64,000 nt of DNA from JACKBJ01 sp964549495 (GTDB taxonomy: Bacteria > Chloroflexota > Anaerolineae > Epilineales > Epilineaceae), in contig CAZJWJ010000001.1 in the NCBI GenBank assembly GCA_964549495.1, positions 34,246 through 98,245 on the forward strand, in the 5' to 3' direction. Below, piece by piece: positions 43,601-49,500 of this stretch. How positions within the stretch are numbered: the first letter of the stretch is position 1; each line of letters starts with the position of its first letter. Under the pieces are notes generated by a model. It ran no database searches. It saw nothing but the letters and a program-made list of their open reading frames with translations, and had not been told where the DNA came from. Both the position numbers and the translations under genes were made by a program.

Positions 43601-44922
43601 GTCTCGCCCTCGGCGTCGATCAGGCTGCCCCGGGGCCGGCCTTCGGCCGAGAAGCGGTATAGGCGCCCCGCGTCCCCATCGCTGACCCAGAAGTCGCCCT
43701 CCGGCTCGAAGGCCAGTTGCATCGGCCGTAGCAGTGACAGCACCGATCCCCCGTCGATCCGACCCAGCAGGCGGCCCTCGGCATCCAAGCGGAGGATGCG
43801 GGCCATCTCCGGGTCGATCAAGAGTAGGCTCCCGTCCGGCGCGAAGCGCAGCTGACTGGCCGCCCTCGGCCCGTCTGGGTCCGGTCCGGCCAGATCGCGC
43901 AGCGGGGCCCCGTCTTCGGCCGCGTGGAGACCGAGGCCGTCGTCGGCGCTCAGCAGCGCGATGCGTCCATCGGACAGCAGGGAGAAGGACCGCAGGGTCT
44001 CGACCCCCTCGGCAGGCAAGGTCGCTTGCCACGTCCCGTCGGGCGAGAAGCGCTGGATCTCGCCCCGCAGCTCGTAGGCCAAGAGCAGGCTGCCGTCGGC
44101 CGCCTCGCGAAGATCGACGGGCCGCGAGGGGCTCTCGGCGGGCTGGCCGATGGTCGACCATCGCGTCTCCAACTGGCCCTCGGACCCGAAGACCAGGGCC
44201 TCGGCGTCACCGCCGGCCAGCGCGACCACCCGGCCATCGGCCAGGGGCCAGAGGGCGTCGAGGTCGTCGCTCGAATCGGCGCTCCACCAGCGCGGGCTGC
44301 CGTCGGCTTCGTAGGCGTGCAGCCGCCGATCCTCGAGCAGGTAGACCCGGCCCTCGGCGTCCACGGCCAGGTCTCGCGGCTCGCCTCGGGCCCGACCTTC
44401 CGGTCTCGAGAGCAACCACCGGCCCAGATGGGCGCCCTGCAGGTCGAAGCGCTCGACCCAGCCGCCGGCTTCCAGCACCAGCACCTCCCCGCCCCCTTCA
44501 GCCGCCTCGCGATGGCTCAGGGCGACGGGCTCGAGCAGCTCGCCGTCTCGGGTCCCGGCGCGTCCCCAGACGCCGATCACGGCGCCTTGGTCGTCGAGCC
44601 ATTGCACCCGGCCGTTCCCGGCATCCAGCACGAAGATGCTGTCCCCCGGGCCGCGCGAGATGTCCCTGGCCTGGCGCAGCGTGCCAGCCGGCCCCCGGAA
44701 CTCGATGCGATACAGGCGATCTTCGGGCAATGGCTCGTAGCCCGGCATCTGCGCCCGGACCGCGAGTCCGTCGAGACCGAGGACCAGAACGGTCGCGATG
44801 AGGGCGATGCAGGGGGCTCGGCGCGCGGCTCGAGGCAGCCTGCCCTCCCGCCCGTGGGAGGGAAGCGGAGGATCGCCGGCAGGCTCCGGCATCGGCAGCG
44901 ACGGAAGTTCTTGCGGAATCAC
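40675..44922 (-). CDS. Exported M1-type zinc aminopeptidase fused to NHL propeller, PA14-like and PA domains
   Basis: 1415 residues starting at GTG 44922, with GAGGAG about 6 bases upstream. A signal anchor is near 38-57. Two thirds of the N-terminal half are NHL-type blades (GPGDSIFVLDAGNGRVQWLD, DARGQIYVADSELGQRIQVL). A PA14-like beta-sandwich lies at about 620-750, then a Pro/Thr linker with PLYLPITRVG near 779. The peptidase domain has MEYAGLVAL in place of the GAMEN exopeptidase loop and a complete M1 zinc site: HELVHHWWGN (His1103, Glu1104, His1107) and, after exactly 18 residues, Glu1126 of ISEGFTTYF. The C-terminal part (about 1270-1400) is a protease-associated domain (GKVALIARGVCSFVEKMDNA). 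Likely a surface or secreted peptidase. Confidence 0.88.
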   Translation of the reverse strand: MIPQELPSLPMPEPAGDPPLPSHGREGRLPRAARRAPCIALIATVLVLGLDGLAVRAQMPGYEPLPEDRLYRIEFRGPAGTLRQARDISRGPGDSIFVLDAGNGRVQWLDDQGAVIGVWGRAGTRDGELLEPVALSHREAAEGGGEVLVLEAGGWVERFDLQGAHLGRWLLSRPEGRARGEPRDLAVDAEGRVYLLEDRRLHAYEADGSPRWWSADSSDDLDALWPLADGRVVALAGGDAEALVFGSEGQLETRWSTIGQPAESPSRPVDLREAADGSLLLAYELRGEIQRFSPDGTWQATLPAEGVETLRSFSLLSDGRIALLSADDGLGLHAAEDGAPLRDLAGPDPDGPRAASQLRFAPDGSLLLIDPEMARILRLDAEGRLLGRIDGGSVLSLLRPMQLAFEPEGDFWVSDGDAGRLYRFSAEGRPRGSLIDAEGETLAFNAPRGVAVDARGQIYVADSELGQRIQVLGPDGSIRASWRRAGPSGDPLRGLQGLALGARGGLFALDHHASYYRSSASIYRFSEEGEAEARFGPHGQASGALRHPTDLTALPDGSLLVADRENARLQRFDAWGGFLEGRDLPSDFRPVSADRSADGRIYAVDDRGRIEVFGEVPAGVWRVEHFDGAWLAGWPSPSRHLQPAEGIALDLDADSAAMPPVGGSARYTLPERIAGVGHELDLDVEGDLGLRLWVGSHLLVDALGTRAADQRIRFDLQGSRSVELELRRGDPDAALHLSLRPLAVPMPTAEPTRRPLPSTAPTGRPGPSSTPMPTLPSPLYLPITRVGAADPGPIRTPEPAFLAHPEIDVLDYDVELWIPELGGGIRARTVVTLELRAERSSIDLDLEPRGLRVHGVQVDGRPAVFGFSGGRLRSGISGQVLRTQLGGPVAAGRQVALTVDYTILAGHAFDTETWYYGAGLMSNVGWPYNNRRWLPSNDHPADPARARFTLRVPAEFMAAANGVLEAGDLATGEGLDAEGLRVFRWRLDQPTPSYNLHVVVGKLDVHRWPVCFDTDGSEGQLSDALTDCDRAEHRLSLLLYHPAGVELDAGTIESMNELVRATAFFSRLFGVYPYDKLAFVLEPHPFSMEYAGLVALRNNGSAVHELVHHWWGNPLWIEDWGDFWISEGFTTYFTAFFDEYQFDQPPVSPALPPGRLAHPPGTDPYSLFDRVPYDRGAAALADLRARLGRAAGLDPAGPETRMLFVDLMRALQARYESRHLGVDGLLDFLHTELPPRSQAAGHPIAVDVADRMVSDWQWAWLTWQEAEAHVHGSEGTESHPMVPGIIGPSLADLGQLGGDLAWYGEACNTSDGQRPEPAQPVAGKVALIARGVCSFVEKMDNAQAMGAEAVLMYTDDRETVAIQGPIEDLRIPGGMIDQAPGESIRARLEAGEALSVTLEVRSFDHDDRPLRPRGP

Positions 44923-45084
44923 GGATGGCTCCTCGTCTTGCGGCTCGGATGGCTCGATGGCGGTAGCCTAACCGGCAGGCGTTGCACTAGCGTCCCCCCG
45001 GACCCTGCCCACGTCACGACCGGCAGGATCGACAGCCGATCGTCAGCTAGGGCATCGAGAGTCGCATCCGGCCGATAAGTCGGC

Positions 45085-45090
45085 TACACT
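45085..45090 (+). promoter_or_regulatory. Possible -10 element (TACACT) for the CoA-binding protein gene
   Basis: TACACT lies 40 bases before ATG 45131. No good -35 was found. The rest of the divergent 44923-45130 interval shows no further identifiable site. Confidence 0.35.
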
Positions 45091-45130
45091 CCCGCGGCAT
45101 CCGGTCTTGGTCGTTCGAGGGGAATCTGCG

Positions 45131-45607
45131 ATGGGCGAGGCGATGCGAAAATCCGAGGACAGCGACTGGCGCGACCTCTTGGTCGACGACGACGAGCGCC
45201 TGCGAACCATTTTGGGCTCGCTGCGGCGCATCGCGGTCATCGGCCTCAAGGCCGAGCGCCGTTCCTGGGAGGCGGCCCATTTCGTGCCGCGCTACATGCA
45301 GGAGGTCGGCTACGAGGTCCTGGGCGTCAACCCCCTGGTCGAGCAGAGCCTGGGCCACGAGGTGGTCGACCGCCTGGAGCAGATCGAGGGCCGCATCGAC
45401 ATCGTCAACGTCTTCCGCCGCAGCGAGAACATCCCCGCCCACGTCGACGAGGTCCTGGCCCTGCCGGAATTGCCGCGCGTCTTCTGGATGCAGATCGGCA
45501 TCCGCCACGAGGCCGCCGCCCGCCGCTTGGCCGAGGCCGGCATCCAGGTGGTCCAGGACCGCTGCATCCTGGTCGAGCACCGCCGCCTGATCGCCGGCGC
45601 TCGCTGA
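45131..45607 (+). CDS. CoA-binding domain protein (YccU-like)
   Basis: 158 residues from ATG 45131, which has AGGGGA about 8 bases upstream; an earlier ATG at 45107 lacks one. The whole protein is one Rossmann-like CoA-binding domain: RRIAVIGLKAERRSWEAAHFVPRYMQEVGYEVLGVNP, then IDIVNVFRRSENIPAHVDEVL and VFWMQIGIRHEAAARRLAEAGIQVVQDRCILVEH with the conserved Gly-Ile and Cys near the end. YccU-family proteins are small cytoplasmic proteins thought to bind CoA or acyl-CoA; the biological role is not settled. It is convergent with the interrupted Uma2 gene. Confidence 0.88.
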   Translation: MGEAMRKSEDSDWRDLLVDDDERLRTILGSLRRIAVIGLKAERRSWEAAHFVPRYMQEVGYEVLGVNPLVEQSLGHEVVDRLEQIEGRIDIVNVFRRSENIPAHVDEVLALPELPRVFWMQIGIRHEAAARRLAEAGIQVVQDRCILVEHRRLIAGAR

Positions 45608-45659
45608 GTCGGGGTCGACGGCGCGCCGCCGCGATTCGATCTGTCCTCAGGATTGCCCC

Positions 45660-46289
45660 TCAGGCCCCGAAGATCTCGTCGACCTCGACCGAAAAGCCCG
45701 CGAGGCGCTCGGAGCGCAGGCGCTCGCCGCCTCCGTATCGGAGCGGGTCGCACCAGCCATCCTCTCCCAGGACGTGGACCAGGATCTCCCGTTCGACGGG
45801 ATCGACGATCTACAGCTCGCCCACGCCGCATTCGGCGTAGATCGGGCGCTTGACCTCCAGGTCCTTCCATCGGGTGGAAGGCGAGAGGATCTCGACCAGC
45901 AAGGCCGGCGCGCCCTCGACACCGCGTTCGACCAGGATCGACGACTGATCCTCGGTGATCACGACGATGTCGGGCTGCACCGGCGTGGCCTCGCCGGGCA
46001 GGTAGACATCCAAGGGGGCGTAGAGCAACTCGCCCAGCCGCCTCTCTCGCAGATGCTGCTGAATTGCGAAGCCGAGCCGACTCGCGGCCAGCTGATGTCG
46101 TGTGCGCGGCGCCGGACACATGTACAGCCTTCCACGGATGACCTCGTACTGCCAGCCATCGTCGTCGGGCAGCTGCACCCAGTCCTCGTAGGTCCACTCG
46201 CCCTGGCGCGGCCAGACGAAGGGCGCGCGGGGCTCGGGCTGCGAGGGGGTCGGTGGCTTGCGGACTGCCGTCGCTTCTGGCTTGGACAT
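45660..46289 (-). pseudogene. Uma2-family endonuclease gene interrupted by an in-frame amber codon
   Basis: Starting at ATG 46289 (AGGAG 7 bases upstream), the frame encodes a Uma2 (DUF820) protein: YEVIRGRLYMCPAPRTRHQ, VQPDIVVITEDQ, LLVEILSPSTRWKDLEVKRP and YAECGVGEL, followed by TAG at 45812-45810. The same frame then continues without break for 49 more codons with the expected Uma2 C-terminus (IVDPVEREILVHVLGEDGW...GFSVEVDEIFGA) to TGA at 45660. The family has Trp in YWIVDP at the amber position, so a single TGG to TAG change explains it. The PD-(D/E)xK residues (Asp of PDIVVI, Glu of VEILSPS) lie before the stop. It could be a recent pseudogene, a truncated but active protein, or a sequencing error. 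Confidence 0.85.
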
Positions 46290-46449
46290 CTCGGTCTCCT
46301 GCTCGGGTGGCTCGAGTTGTCGGTCTCGGGCGTCGCGGCGATCTCGCGATCCCAGCAGATTCCGCATCCATCATAGGCCCTGCGGAACGGCGACCGCAAG
46401 CGGGTCGGTGACCGATTCGCGACGGCATCGCGACAGGATCACGACATCC

Positions 46450-46534
46450 GGGCGATTCCGCTTGGAGCGTCTAACAATACCTCCCTCGGGCTCGCTCGGC
46501 GTCGGTATTGTTAGACGCTCTTAGGGCGATTCCG
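46450..46534. repeat. 17-bp perfect inverted repeat flanked by 11-bp direct repeats at the end of the C25 protease gene
   Basis: Arms GAGCGTCTAACAATACC (46465-46481) and its exact complement (46504-46520) enclose a 22-base loop. GGGCGATTCCG occurs directly repeated at 46450-46460 and 46524-46534 on either side. The right copy lies in the final codons of the C25-type gene and the TAA stop (46523-46521) falls between repeat and arm. The arms are AT-rich compared with the surroundings. It may be a transcription-stopping stem, although no T-run follows, or the footprint of a small mobile element. The remainder of 46290-46449 holds only the leader of the Uma2 gene. Confidence 0.8.
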
Positions 46535-49500
46535 AAGGCCAGCCGACCATCAACAAGGCCGGCAGATAAACCGGCCGGGGCTCATCACAGGGTGGCGGGC
46601 AGGCCTGGTGGTATCGGCCTTGGTTGTCGTCCAGGGCCACGTTGCCGACCTCGTCGACCGCCTGGACGAAGAAGCGGGCGTCGGTCGGCAGGTCGGCGAC
46701 CCAGGTGTCACCCGTCTGGCGCGCATCGGCGCTCAGCCATCGGCCGGGCAGCGTGGCCGAGTGGTAGGTCAAGCGCACCTCACGGGCTGGATCGCCGGCC
46801 ATCTCGACACCCACCTGGGCCGTGTAACCGGCCTTGGTGGCGGGGATGATCCCCTGGATGATCGGCGCCTCGCGGTCGGCGGACTCGGAGTAGTAGAGAT
46901 CGACCTGGATCTCTTCGTAGATCCGCTGCGTGCCGGTCTGCAGGCTCCCTTGGAACTGACCCGGGTAGAGCAGGAGCCGGCTCTCGAGCCCCGAGCCCGG
47001 CGGCGTCCGCAGGCTGGCCAGAGGCGAGGGATACCAGCGCTCCGGATCGAGCGGCGCGGGCGGGTCGCCCGCACCAGGCAGATCGGGTCGGGTGGAGGCA
47101 CGCTCCACGTGGGGCGGCCAACCGGACTCGCTGGTGAAGCGGGCACCGGTGATGATCGCGCCGCGGGCGCGCATGGGGCCTTCCGGCGAGTCCAGCGCGG
47201 GCAGCGGCAGGCGGATTTTGGGCTGCACCGGCCGGCCGGCCTCGGCCCAGGGCGGCTCGCCGGCAAATTGCAGGTAGCGCCCACCGTCGTCCGTGTCGAC
47301 CCGCTCGCGCTGCGCGGCATCCATCTCCAGCCGCAGGCCCGGCCGCAGCCAGGCGTCTTCCAAGCGGACCGTCTCGCCCAGCTGGGTCTCGGTCAGCGGC
47401 GCCCGGGCCGTCAGCTCGGCATCCGCACGGTAGCTGCTGACGCCGCGCAGGCGGGCCATGGGCAGGCCGTAGAGCGTGGTGCCGGCCAGGGTCTTGGCGT
47501 GGAAGTGATCGAGGTCGTGATCGAGCAGGTAGCGCTGTTTGGCTTCGAGCAAGGCCTCGCCCAGGGCAGCGCCCTCGCCCTCGACCAGGGCCCGTGTCAG
47601 CTCGGTGGTGAGCACCTCCTGGTAGGCCAGGGCCTCGGGATATCCGTAGACCCAGCCGGTGCCGGCGATCAGGGATTCGCCGCGGGCCAGGAGGCGCTGG
47701 GCGAAGTCCGCCGGCTGCGGATGCGGCGCCCCGGTCTGTTCGCTGCTCTCGCCGGGCACGTTCAGGCCCATGTGACAGGCCAGGCCGATGGTCAGACCCG
47801 GCGAGGCGGCCTCGCCGGCCTCGATCTCGGCGGCCATCAGCGCGGCGCCGGAGGGGTCGGGCGGGTCGAAGTGGAAGTGCCGGGCATGCGCGCCGATCAC
47901 GCTCAGCTCCGGCGCCTTGCCGAAGATCCCGAGCCGCCAGTCACCCAAGGCGGCTTGCCAGTCGGCGTCGCTGGCGCCCAGGCCGAGGCGCCGTCGCATC
48001 CCCGCCTCGATACCGGCGCCGGCCAGCAGCCGATCGCTGATCTCGGTGGCGTCGGCCATGAAGTCGTAGCCGGCCGATAGGGAGCGCTCGAGATCGATGG
48101 CCCCCTCGCCGGACAGGAAGGCCTCGATGCTCTGCATCATGTCCTGGGGGCTCTCCACCAGCCGGCCGACGGCCAACTCGGGCAAGGCGATGCTCCGACC
48201 AGAGGCCTCGTCCCAGACGGCCTCGGTCGGCACCCCGTAGACATCGTCCGACAGGCTGCGGTTGTCGTTGAGCGCCACGCTGACCGACGAGCCCGGCGCG
48301 ATCCAGCCCTCGCGCGAGTAGGCCGTCTCGTCCACCCAGCCGTCGGCGTCCGCGTCGGCCGGTTCGTCGATGTAGAGCCGCTCGAAGGGGAGAACGCGAT
48401 CGTCACCCGCCAGGACCACGTAGCGCAGTTCGGGCATGTCGGACGCCCGGCGCTCGGCGATCCAGTCTCCGATTTGCCGTGCCAGCGCGTTGAGGTTCGC
48501 AGTCGTAGGCTGGCTGGTATCGATGAATGCCTGCTGATAGGCGCCGGCGATCTCGGGTTCTTCGGAGATACGCCATACGATGGTGCCGCGCACCGACGGA
48601 TGCTCCGCGAAGTCGAGCAAGCCCTGACGCCAGCGCTGGTACTGTGGGCCGTTGACATCGAAGTCGAAGGGGTAGAGGTTGTGCAGCCGGTTCTCGTCGC
48701 TCAGGATCAGGGTCCGCGTGCCGACACCCGCCCCGGGCACCAGCCCGATGTGCAGCTGGTAGTCCCGAGCTTCGGCCGGCGCCCCCGCCCTCGGCTGAAC
48801 CACCACGTAGTACTCGCCGGTTCGACGGCCGACATCGACGATGGTCCCGTGGCGACCGACGTGCCGCGCCGAGGCCACGTGCCGGGCCGACGCGACGTGT
48901 CGAGCGGAGGCCACGTGCCGAGCCGAAGCCAGCGCACCACAGGAACGCACCACGTTCAGATCCATCGCCCCGTCCGGGTCGTCGATGGCGATCTCCACCC
49001 GCGCGTAGGGCTCCTCGAGGGTCAGGCGATAGACATCCTTGTCGGCCGGACCCTCCAGCCGGCCCGCAACCTGGGCAGGTGCGGGCAAGGGGCGTGCCGA
49101 GTCGCAGCTCGCGCCGACCTCACCGGGCACACGGCGCGTGATCGCCGCCATCTGTCCCAACCACAGGGCTCCATCCGGCGCGACGGCCAGGCTGGCGTAG
49201 CGATCCGATCCCGGTCCGTCGGAGGCAGGGATGGCGGTCAGGTCTCGGCGCTCGGCATCGAAGCGCAGGAGACCGTCCGGATGGTCTTCGGCGAGGATCC
49301 AGACCCGGCCGTCGCGATCCGGCGCGATGGCGCGCGGATGGACTCGCCGTCCTTCGTGAAGCAAGGCGTGGAGCGCACCTGGCCCTTCACCGGGCGTCTC
49401 GACCTGCAAGAGGTCTCCGCTCGCCCCGGCCAGCCAGAGATCACCGTCCGGGCCGATGCGCATGTCGCGGAGCCGCCCGAGGCGGAAGGCCTGCGCGCCG

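Noticed and set aside
45810..45812. Amber codon read as pyrrolysine
   Set aside because: The position is a conserved Trp and no pyl genes or insertion signal are visible; mutation or sequencing error is simpler.
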